This document shows, piece by piece, positions 6,343 through 13,083 of a DNA stretch of 13,083 bases. This DNA is from Rodentolepis nana (taxonomy: Eukaryota; Platyhelminthes; Cestoda; Cyclophyllidea; Hymenolepididae), in NCBI GenBank assembly GCA_900617975.1, contig UZAE01012639.1, positions 21,821-34,903 on the forward strand. Reading direction: 5' to 3'. The stretch's first letter is position 1. The number at the start of each line of letters is the position of its first letter. The notes beneath the pieces were generated by a model. That model saw only the letters and a program-made list of their open reading frames with translations. It did no database searches and was not told where the DNA came from. Position numbers and translations under genes: made by a program.

Positions 6343-6813
6343 CATTTTTACAATATTCTACGTGGCACTAATGTATTTCATGAATCCTATTTATTTAGAT
6401 TACATTTTGAAAAGTAACTTCAAAGGTGCTAGATAATGCATATTGTGATATTATCAATTTCAACGAGTTGCATAAAGTACTTCCTTTAAATATTCCCAAT
6501 AAACGAGCCTTCTTCCTCTGGACCATGAACTTTTAAATGTGGTGTATTGAACTTTTAAGAACGTTACCTTGAGAGTACTCAAAGTGGTGCTGAAAGACAC
6601 AGTAAACAGTTCAATTACGTGCTTTGGCTTCAATTGGGATTCGCATTTTCCTTCACCCACAATGTTGGCAATCTCTGTGAGTGGAGATGATTAACAGAAC
6701 ATGAACGAATTGACAATTGGGTGACTTATGACGCAACAAAATATATTTGATTAAAGTAATCGAGTTATTGATTATTTTTTAGTATCGAGCATATGGAAGG
6801 TTATCATAATAAT
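6343..6813. repeat. Repeat C, copy C2
   Basis: Direct repeat of 2989-3460, with the near-identical core at 6519-6727. On the minus strand a frame of 66 codons (6460-6660) crosses the core. C1 has a stop in the same frame, where ttg is replaced by tga, so ordinary coding across both copies is not supported. Confidence 0.9.
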
Positions 6814-7366
6814 GATTATTAATTGTTATCCTAATAATTTATTTAAGTCTTTTGGTACATGAATGTCCTCCTGCATTGCTTAAAAAACAATTTCAGATTT
6901 AATTGAAGACCTATAACCTTAAGGAAGCTACAAAAATTCCTCCATTTATCAAAGTATGTGTTTTGTAAAATCTCGAATGACTTTGATCTATGTCGATAAT
7001 TTAGTTCATTCTTAAATGTTCAGTCGACTTGAGACCTTTATAGAAGGTTACTAATCAATCACCCTTTATGAAATACTTAACAGACTTCACACCTGCATAA
7101 ATTGTTAAAAATGTTATTATCGTATGTTTTGGCAAATAGTGGGGGTAAATGAATTAATTGCACACATTTAGAATTTTGATTTAGTCATCCAAATGCATGA
7201 CCAAACTAAGATAAAAATTCATAATTCAGGTTTGTATGGTAGTAAGTAGTTGAGAATTTCCTTGAAATAATCAACTCCAAAATTAGGATTCTTCAATAAT
7301 TTCATGGAATAAAAAAATAGTTCCGATTTAAGAAGAATAATTTCCACTTTGTTAATTTTTTTCCAG
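6814..7366. other. AT-rich stretch without a supported gene
   Basis: No coding signal until the splice acceptor at 7366, whose pyrimidine tract is ttaatttttttccag. Confidence 0.5.
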
Positions 7367-7438
7367 CCTGATCTACCTACATACGAGGTGATTCAAAATT
7401 TCATGCTGAACCATTTTACGAAAACAGGACCAATTTGA
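7367..7438 (+). CDS. Candidate exon C (plus strand)
   Basis: The acceptor ttaatttttttccag is among the best in the window. The next 23 codons are open in phase 0: PDLPTYEVIQNFMLNHFTKT, then GPI and TGA at 7436-7438. A donor-like gtgatt after codon 7 (GAG, 7385-7387) would instead give a 21-base micro-exon PDLPTYE in phase 0, compatible with the phase-0 exon proposed at 7688. No family is recognised. Which form is used, if any, needs transcript data. Confidence 0.2.
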   Translation, partial: PDLPTYEVIQNFMLNHFTKTGPI

Positions 7439-7687
7439 ACTCATCGATCAAGCATGAACATTGACCTTGAAAGTTAATGTTATAAAGCACGGGAACTCAA
7501 TTCGCAAGGAAATTCATTACTTGGGCGATGGATTATCGATTATTGTGTTTCTGAATCACCAGCACCGAACCTCTTGTTGTAAATACTGGTTAAACGATCA
7601 GACAATTATTTCCCACTTAATCATTTCTATTTCACTACATTAATTTTCTTAAAAGATGAAATTTTTCTTCAACGTATTTTTTTCGAG

Positions 7688-8020
7688 AAACCCTCTTGCG
7701 CAAGTGGGAGCACAACCAGATCATCTACTATTTCGCTTTCTTCCAGCCGCAGCCACATTGTCTCCAATTTAAACCAGTTTGTTTTCTCGGTGTTGATGAA
7801 GCTTTGGACAGCGTCCCTATTCTCCTTATTTTGATGGTCGGCTTAAATAATCTCCATAGGGGTTATTCTATTCCAGGATTCAGGTGGGTTGCAGTCATCA
7901 TTCGTGCCCAATTTCAATTCGCATAGGAATGAACTAGGATTTAAACTTTTGAAAAAAGAGTATTGTTTGATCTTTCATCTTCTGAATTGGTTCATGTGCT
8001 CGAATCTAAAGGCTTATTAA
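7688..8020 (+). CDS. Candidate two-exon 3' part of a serine-rich protein
   Basis: One plus frame is open from 7583 to a stop at 7832-7834 and again from after 7849 to 8018-8020, so it has only two stops in about 146 codons. Both stops fall in a possible 87-base intron, 7790-7876, with a weak donor gtgttg and a strong acceptor ggttattctattccag, both in phase 0. An acceptor-like cgtatttttttcgag ends at 7687. Exon 7688-7789 would encode KPSCASGSTTRSSTISLSSS and then RSHIVSNLNQFVFS; exon 7877-8020 would encode DSGGLQSSFVPNFNSHRNEL and end FMCSNLKAY. The serine-rich part suggests a phosphorylated cytosolic or linker region. An overlapping frame (7660-7926) is also open, so the assignment is uncertain. 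No domain is recognised. Confidence 0.3.
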
Positions 8021-9045
8021 CGATCTCGTTTAATAAAATGATCGGTGTTTCCCTTTGGTTCCTTTAAAGCCTTCTAAAATCTAATAGTATGACTGTCATT
8101 ATCATTCTCCTAGCTTAAACACATGTACTCGTCACGATTGCCAGAAGTCCAATTATTGTGTCTGACTAATTCAATTGACCGTCGTGGTAAACATGTTCCT
8201 GCGTGCTCTTGGTTATAACATAATCAGCTAGTCATCGAACTCTGACTTAGTCTCATTTTCAAATCTGAGATTTAGACTTTCGTTATTCAATGTGAATTAT
8301 ATGACCATTTGAATCACAGACACCACAATTGCTCCATGATTTAAGCGAAATAAGACTCATGGCGCCCTGACTACATTGCCTGTCTCATCTCATCGTCAGT
8401 CTAGTCATTTGTCCCCTTCATCCAAATATTTTTTCAGTAATAATAATAATCAAGTTACAAAATTCATAAATTGTAAAAATATATATGAACTGATTCCATT
8501 TTTTTGGGTAACTAACTAAACTACGGATGATGAATTATAGCCATTTTCAAACTCCTTATAGCTGACCATTAATAAGTGCAAAATAATGCTAAATAAATAA
8601 CAGAATCAAAGCATTTTTAACACCTCAGCATTTGCTATTGAGCTTAGGGCAATTTAACCTCAAATAAACATAAAGACAAAGCTCTAAAGCACTTTACTAC
8701 TTATTTCAGTTTCTTCATCATTAACAATTCTATCAGCATTTTTGTTTAAAAATCGATTTACTTTCATTAACCTGAATTACCTAGTTTTTTTATCTCAAAA
8801 ATGATGAATTTTCTTCGAAAAAAATCTTGTAAGAACCTTGCATATGGTTAATTTAATACCCTAAGTAATTATGATTCCCTTTTAAATTAGTAATTACAAA
8901 ATTCAACCCATTTTCGAAATATCACCTCAAATAAGACAAGATAAATGTCATAATATTGATCTTTATATCACTTTGATTTTGAATAAAGTGCAATCTACGG
9001 CTTTTACCGAGAGTGATGGCGTGCAGATGTTGTCTAAGTGAATTC
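8021..9045. other. AT-rich stretch without a supported plus-strand gene
   Basis: Nothing is recognised. An acceptor-like ctacttatttcag near 8709 is followed by about 30 open but very AT-rich codons (SSSLTILSAFLFKNRF...). I would not call this an exon. A short (AAT)n run lies near 8440. Confidence 0.4.
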
Positions 9046-9197
9046 GTTACTATGGGGACTGCCGTTGTCTTAGCAACATGGGCCAGACACTGTTTGCACC
9101 GATCGGGCCCAACATAATGGCCTGTGAATGCAGTCATTGCTCCCTTATCTCCAACTCTCTCGTTTTTTCCCACGCCTACTACCTTAAGAAATTGCAC
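8922..9197 (-). CDS. Hypothetical minus-strand frame over a GC-rich island
   Basis: This frame is open for 91 codons but begins with GTG; the first ATG is at 9137-9135 (MTAFTGHYVGPDRCKQCLAH). Residues 1 to about 70 fall in an island of higher GC than the neighbours, and the rest is AT-rich, as if a coding exon ran into an intron: a donor-like gtaaaa follows ITLG. The stretch has two nearby cysteines (RCKQCLAH) but no full zinc-binding pattern. The same island carries the two X-box motifs on the plus strand, so its composition may reflect a promoter instead. No homolog is recognised. Confidence 0.2.
   Translation of the reverse strand: MQFLKVVGVGKNERVGDKGAMTAFTGHYVGPDRCKQCLAHVAKTTAVPIVTNSLRQHLHAITLGKSRRLHFIQNQSDIKINIMTFILSYLR
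9046..9077. promoter_or_regulatory. Two adjacent RFX X-box-like sites
   Basis: GTTACTATGGGGAC (9046-9059) matches the nematode ciliary X-box consensus RYYNYYATRRNRAC at every position. GTTGTCTTAGCAAC (9064-9077) matches at 13 of 14. They are 18 bases apart start to start. RFX factors bind such imperfect palindromes upstream of ciliary genes in animals. No target gene is proven. Confidence 0.35.
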
Positions 9198-9254
9198 CTT
9201 TAAGAGAAGCAGTTTACCCTTAAAATCAAAATATTGAATTCAGTGAAATTTACG

Positions 9255-9280
9255 CCAATGAACGAACAGTTATATAAAAG
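9255..9280 (+). promoter_or_regulatory. CCAAT box and TATA box
   Basis: CCAAT at 9255-9259 and TATATAAAAG at 9271-9280, a strong TATA match. A start would be expected near 9300-9310. Downstream, a 10-codon uORF (ATG near 9353) precedes the candidate ATG at 9454. Confidence 0.35.
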
Positions 9281-9453
9281 TGCTGATTGTATTCATGTTG
9301 GAAAATAAAAAAAGAAGAAACACTTGATCATTCAATTTATAAATTTAGTTAATGTTTGAAATCATGTTAAACATTGCCATTTAAAAAAGACCAAGCTTTG
9401 CCTATTATTGGAGGAAACTATTTTAAACGTTCTACTGATAATAATAAGTAGAT

Positions 9454-9549
9454 ATGAGACATTTTATTTTTGTTGCGTCAATATTTGCTTTTCGAAATGA
9501 GGATTTGGAAGTTAGTAAAACGTTTATTCGATACATTTACGTATTCTGA
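9454..9549 (+). CDS. Candidate small secreted peptide, first exon
   Basis: The ATG at 9454 opens 31 codons that start MRHFIFVASIFAFRNEDLEV, which resembles a short signal peptide. A donor-like gtaaaa at 9515 leaves one base, which is in phase with the candidate last exon at 10462; splicing would give a product of under 50 residues. An overlapping frame from ATG 9497 (MRIWKLVKRLFDTFTYSEII, 41 codons unspliced) runs into a perfect gtaagt donor at 9591, also leaving one base and also in phase with 10462. The TATA box at 9271 is about 180 bases upstream. The two frames exclude each other as a single product; no homolog is recognised for either. Confidence 0.25.
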   Translation: MRHFIFVASIFAFRNEDLEVSKTFIRYIYVF

Positions 9550-9980
9550 AATTATTTACTTTAAATTGCCTAAATATCAGAGATACCGCCGTAAGTACAT
9601 GACAAAGTGGGCGAAAATCTAGCATTTGTGTTGCACAGTCGATTTGGATCGGGAATTATTTATTACACTGCCGAAAGCCTCGTCTTCATTGTACGAATCA
9701 TGTACTGTTTAAAGTAATGGCAAATAGCCTAGTGTGTTGCATTAGAAAAACAGAAATTGACAAATCAATTTGATAACTGTCTCTGTGTTGAGAATAGGTG
9801 TTGATGATCAACGGTATGGGAAGCTTTAGTGGTATCCTGTGGTACCTGTAGTAGTAATTTATCAAATGACTGCCATGAACTAACTAAGCCGGCATTTTAT
9901 AGCAACTAGATTAAAATCTCCAATACCCATCAAGTCAAAGTCATTAGAGCAAATTAATATGTCCGTCTGGCACAATTTAG

Positions 9981-10328
9981 AATGCACGATGCGTTCATAT
10001 TAATGAATTCGAAAAGATTTGTGGCTAGTTTGAGAAACAAGTAAGTTTATAACATATTGTAGGAAACAATATTTCAATGTCGTGAAACTTTCTACGATTT
10101 TTAAATCAAACGTTTTGAAAACCTCAAAATACTTAGCGGCTTTATTTGAAAACGATTGAGGTGAACAACAGCCTATTTGCTGCAGCGAAAGCTCCGCCCA
10201 CTAAATTTCAAGGCTTCTAAAATTTGAATATTTCTATTAGACCTATGCCTGTGGAATTTCAGCTTATCCTGTTGAATCTTCTGCGTCTGTTGGCGAGAAA
10301 CTCTAATATGACTTTGAAGGCGTTGTAA
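9981..10328 (+). CDS. Candidate exon pair (9981-10040 and 10241-10328)
   Basis: A 60-base block follows ctggcacaatttag and ends at a perfect donor, gtaagt at 10041. In the frame with one leading base it encodes MHDAFILMNSKRFVASLRN and leaves two bases. After an acceptor-like atatttctattag ending at 10240, the next block needs exactly one base and reads PMPVEFQLILLNLLRLLARN, then SNMTLKAL and TAA at 10326-10328. The implied intron is 200 bases. Phase agreement supports the pair slightly. The frame is not compatible with the exon at 10462, so this would be an alternative 3' end or a chance arrangement. Confidence 0.17.
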
Positions 10329-10461
10329 ACCTTCACTATAAGAAGACTAATTACGTCACCTTTACGAAAGAATTGTTTAGATATCCTAGTCTCATCATTA
10401 CATTTCAAGCAAGGAGTTAATATCCATCTTTTACAAGAAGATATTCATTTCTTTATTTCAG

Positions 10462-10544
10462 AAGAACTCATTAATTCGGCAACTCTTGATGCTGCTCGCT
10501 CTGATTTCATTGACATGAAATTTGATGTGAAAGTTAACGACTGA
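10462..10544 (+). CDS. Candidate terminal exon D
   Basis: The acceptor ttcatttctttatttcag is strong. With two leading bases the frame reads ELINSATLDAARSDFIDMKF, then DVKVND and TGA at 10542-10544. The residue mix, rich in D, A and K and lacking the F/I/L/N/Y bias of random AT-rich DNA, makes it one of the more protein-like short frames here. It needs a donor leaving one base; the donors at 9515 and 9591 both do. The nearest downstream AATAAA is at 10753-10758. No family is recognised. Confidence 0.25.
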
Positions 10545-10674
10545 GTGTAAATGATATACATGTCATTAACACTATTTCAAACCCTGATTAATATTCCAAA
10601 GTCATCCAACACAGAGCCGTCTAGTACGACGTTCTTCATTGCTTCTTGTTGCAGAGGGAAAGTCAACAGGATAA

Positions 10675-10899
10675 AATGACAACCATCCTTTGACTATCTT
10701 AACTGAAATCGACGATATTTCGGAATTGAATTCGGAATACAACAATTATGTGAATAAAAGTTCTTTTAGTCTCGTGGACTTAGAACGTAAAGAAATCCAT
10801 TATCTTCGTGTTCGACGTGATTCTAGGACGGATATCATCGGGATACAACAATCTGGGTATAGCAGATTCCTTAAAGAATCAATTAATGTGAATATACTG
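10675..10899 (+). CDS. Candidate exon E ending at a consensus donor
   Basis: The frame is open from 10675, after a TAA at 10672-10674, for 75 codons up to a consensus donor, CTG followed by gtaagt at 10900, in phase 0. It reads ILTEIDDISELNSEYNNYVN, later SLVDLERKEIHYLRVRRDSR and SGYSRFLKESINVNIL. The composition is balanced and charged. There is no in-frame ATG and the good acceptor upstream (gcttcttgttgcag, ending 10654) is not in frame, so the left end is unresolved; an acceptor ttcttttag ending at 10769 would give a shorter exon. After an acceptor-like gaaatagttag ending at 11060, a phase-0 frame of 51 codons (GIVKDKEECGCPATQRPFRR...) runs to 11216 and could be the next exon. No homolog is recognised. 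Confidence 0.3.
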
Positions 10900-11160
10900 G
10901 TAAGTAGGAAATGCAATCGCATATATTTTTGTGACTAAGGTCGTATTTTTATTTAAGTATCACTTCTTCTGTTTTTTATCATTCTTGTTTGTTTAGTTTT
11001 AATTTCATCAGAATAATTTATTGCTCTTAATTTCTCTCACTTATGTTATGAAATAGTTAGGGTATTGTCAAAGACAAAGAAGAATGTGGTTGCCCCGCGA
11101 CACAAAGACCGTTTAGGAGAATAAAAGTCCATCTCGTATTATTGTTGTTTGGCGTAATGA

Positions 11161-11709
11161 CCCCAAGTGGGGTTAGATTCATCATCACAACCTTGCTGGA
11201 CCAAACTAGCACGTAGAGTGGACCAATGGAGAAACCGAGCAGTGAGCGTTAATTATCCATTAACTAGGTCAAAATTCATAGTCATTGCTGTAGAAATTGC
11301 CCATTGTCTAGCAATGGGGAAATTATTGAAAACTCGCCATTTGGCCTCTTTCCCACCTCTTTCCTGTCCATACGATGTGCCCTAATCAAGTTCTACTTAG
11401 ATAATGCTACCTACAGGACAGACGGAGCGGTATTTGTTCTTGTCATCGAGAAATCAACCGATAGGTCTCCATGAATTGATGAATATGCTGGGCGATTTGA
11501 AGAAAAAATATGAACATGGACTACGCCGACAAAAAAATTGTCTCTGTAATCTAAAGCATTGGTTGCTTCTAAGAAATCTTTCATTAAAACGAACGCTGGA
11601 AAACTCCATCGTGATCATGAAAGAAATAAACAAAAAGTTTTTTCATTCCAAAATTGTTACTTCTACTAGTAGCCTCTCTCATGGTGGCCGTAGAAAGGAA
11701 ATCCCATAG
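11161..11709 (+). pseudogene. Open frame broken by two close stops; unrecognised protein
   Basis: One frame runs from 11161 to 11709 with only two stops, TAA at 11383-11385 and TAG at 11398-11400. The part before them encodes GLDSSSQPCWTKLARRVDQW and later AVEIAHCLAMGKLLKTRH. The part after begins with an ATG at 11404 and encodes 101 residues: MLPTGQTERYLFLSSRNQPI, then a basic, probably helical region (LKKKYEHGLRRQKN, NLSLKRTLENSIVIMKEINK) and a serine-rich end before RRKEIP. Two stops in 183 codons is few for such AT-rich DNA. It may be a decayed gene, two exons with a tiny gap, or a 101-residue protein starting at 11404. No domain is recognised. A poly(A) signal follows at 11868. Confidence 0.3.
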
Positions 11710-12580
11710 AACTTGTTTCTCATTCCAATAGAATGACCCTTTGTGTTGCTGCTTGATGACAAAATAGAACCATCTTGTTATAAATTTTGCAATTCAGCTT
11801 CTCAAGTTTAAAAAGCCCTTTTCAATGGTGTATAATTATTCGAAGTAGTGGATGACTGATTTGCATAAATAAAACAAAATTGCCAAACCTCTAAAGTGGG
11901 TTTAGTTGCCAGTGTTTAAGTAATGGCAAGCTCAATTTTTTATTTAAGTCTTACTGATGTTTTATTTTGCCAACTTTCCAATGTGCTCCTTTCACACAGT
12001 GGGTTTATGCTAACTACGCAGTTTTAAAATAAAAGAGAAAAAAGATTTTAACATGGAAAATACTTCCCCTATTCAAGTGTCCGATTTATGCAATAAAATT
12101 GACATACGTGTTAGAAAATAGCATTCAATAATTAAGAACGGCCTGAATCGATTTTGTTCGTGCTAGGGCGCATCAATCAGAGCCTTTGAAATTTCATGAA
12201 TATTTCATAAATTGATATACAATAAAAATAATTTATAGTGAGCTTTAAATACAATTAAGGTGGATGTTAAAAACATAGGTACCGCTAGCACCCCAATCTG
12301 TTTCCTTATAGTATTAATCTCCAAATACAATAATTTTTGTGTTTATTGGAAACCTGGAACATGTTTAATATCAATTTCGTAATTAATTAATCATATATGA
12401 ATTCAAAATTTAATTTTAATTTTTTTAATATTCTTCATGATATGTAATGCTGGTGGGCTTTATTAATCGGAAATAAGATTAGCTCTTAACATGCTGCGAG
12501 TTTCTTAACTATTTGTAAAAAATAGAATATCTAGGGTGTTAAAATTAATAATCTGATTGATGCAGGCAAAAGTCACGTAG
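11710..12580. other. Non-coding stretch after the candidate gene
   Basis: Apart from the poly(A) signal I see nothing. It is very AT-rich from about 12180 to 12560. Confidence 0.5.
11868..11873 (+). terminator. Poly(A) signal AATAAA
   Basis: Canonical hexamer about 160 bases after the stop at 11707-11709, suitable for a 3' untranslated region of a plus-strand transcript. Confidence 0.3.
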
Positions 12581-12601
12581 TCAAAGATGGAAAAATCCTA
12601 A

Positions 12602-12712
12602 ATTCGAACATGTGCAAATGATTTATCAGTGGATGATATTGCAAGAGGCCAACTGCGTACAACCTACAGTCGACGATTGAATTTCCTTCGACTCATTAAA
12701 TGTTCTGACTAA
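12602..12712 (+). CDS. Short unrecognised coding-like frame
   Basis: Thirty-six codons read IRTCANDLSVDDIARGQLRT, then TYSRRLNFLRLIKCSD and TAA. The composition, with several arginine, aspartate and glycine codons, is unlike the surrounding AT-rich DNA. The frame extends upstream through one stop (TAA at 12599) to MEKS at 12587, so it could be a broken ORF. No acceptor lies in frame next to its left end. No family is recognised. Confidence 0.2.
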   Translation: MRTCANDLSVDDIARGQLRTTYSRRLNFLRLIKCSD

Positions 12713-12802
12713 GTTTTTTTCTAACCTTGCTAGTCCCACTGCCTAGAACTCTCTCCCGCAATGGAAAAAGTGCAGTTCCATTTAACGTAAAGTGCGTCCA
12801 AA

Positions 12803-12907
12803 ATGGAGAAGGTTGCAGTGCGTTCAATTCACACTTCCATTGACCTTGCTGTACAAACTATTTCTTTATTTATTTCAAATGGCAGGCGTTTTGATAGCTA
12901 TCATTAG
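12803..12907 (+). CDS. 34-codon ORF reading into repeat A3
   Basis: An ATG in a good Kozak context (aaaATGg) opens MEKVAVRSIHTSIDLAVQTI, then SLFISNGRRFDSYH and TAG. The last third lies in the A3 element. Too short to support without RNA evidence. Confidence 0.12.
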   Translation: MEKVAVRSIHTSIDLAVQTISLFISNGRRFDSYH

Positions 12908-13083
12908 CTCTTTAGCTGAATTCGGACTTCATAGAGAGGAGGAGAAACATCAAAGTGACAAAAAAAGACGAGAGGGGGACAGAATAATGATTCACAGATT
13001 CAAAGGAGACAGGCAGTTACTAAGGTAGATGAAAGGTGAGGTTAGTACTGTGGAAGTGGTCGAATATGGCATACAGTGGGGGT
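12861..13083 (-). mobile_element. Repeat family A, copy A3 (partial, minus strand)
   Basis: The reverse complement matches the A2 tail closely: cgcctgccatttgaaataaa, ctatgaagtccgaattcagc, ctgtccccctctcgtc and catattcgaccacttccaca are all shared with small changes. The tail end is at about 12861 and the element runs off the right edge, so its modular 5' half, if present, lies beyond the window. The orientation is opposite to A1 and A2. Confidence 0.8.
12879..13028 (+). CDS. Antisense ORF of repeat A3, beginning MAG (longest copy)
   Basis: The ATG at 12879 opens 49 codons: MAGVLIAIISSLAEFGLH, REEEKHQSDKKRREGD, then RIMIHRFKGDRQLLR and TAG. It is the best-preserved version of the antisense frame also seen in A1 (1556-1666) and A2 (5814-5936). 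After the stop the same frame resumes as STVEVVEYG, matching STVEGVEYD in A2 at the same distance, so the ancestral frame may have been longer than 100 codons. The hydrophobic start followed by a strongly charged segment could be a signal anchor. Whether it was ever translated is unknown; it lies on the strand opposite the retroposon tail. Confidence 0.25.
   Translation: MAGVLIAIISSLAEFGLHREEEKHQSDKKRREGDRIMIHRFKGDRQLLR

Noticed and set aside
7461..7643. 60-codon ORF starting with TTG
   Set aside because: No eukaryotic start codon and no splice acceptor at its left end; it overlaps the candidate exon region in another frame.
11000..11020. Hammerhead ribozyme fragment (antisense ctgatga)
   Set aside because: Only the CUGAUGA box is present; no GAA box or flanking stems could be placed.

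Overview
This window looks like non-bacterial, intron-rich eukaryotic DNA, most likely from an invertebrate animal. It is AT-rich and has no long open reading frame: the longest ATG-initiated frame is 101 codons. It carries long homopolymers (a G run with one N, and C runs), many short open frames bounded by splice-like signals, and several diverged interspersed repeats. I cannot name the species. A platyhelminth would fit the base composition, but nothing here proves it. No gene is recognised with high confidence, and no rRNA, tRNA or CRISPR array is visible.

The best supported structures are repeats. Family A is a retroposon-like element with three copies: A1 (about 1314-1681, plus), A2 (5343-5949, plus, flanked by an 8-bp direct repeat) and A3 (12861-13083, minus, cut by the window edge). 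A2 starts with a mosaic of roughly 40-bp modules. Families B and C form a duplicated pair. B1 and C1 are adjacent (2618-2982 and 2989-3460). B2 and C2 (4889-5290 and 6343-6813) are separated by about 1.05 kb that contains A2. Inside C, a 209-bp core is nearly identical between copies (3 mismatches), while its flanks differ at about 11 percent or more.

Between the repeats are weak coding candidates: a minus-strand signal-peptide ORF with an N-terminal CYxC motif (4185-4391), candidate plus-strand exons near 4.1, 4.6 and 7.4-8.0 kb, a possible small gene at 9.0-10.5 kb with an RFX X-box pair, CCAAT box and TATA box upstream, and a possible decayed or multi-exon gene at 10.7-11.7 kb. All exon calls were made by eye from open frames and splice-site consensus. 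Short open frames are common by chance in such DNA, so confidences are low. I see no evidence that the candidates form a pathway.
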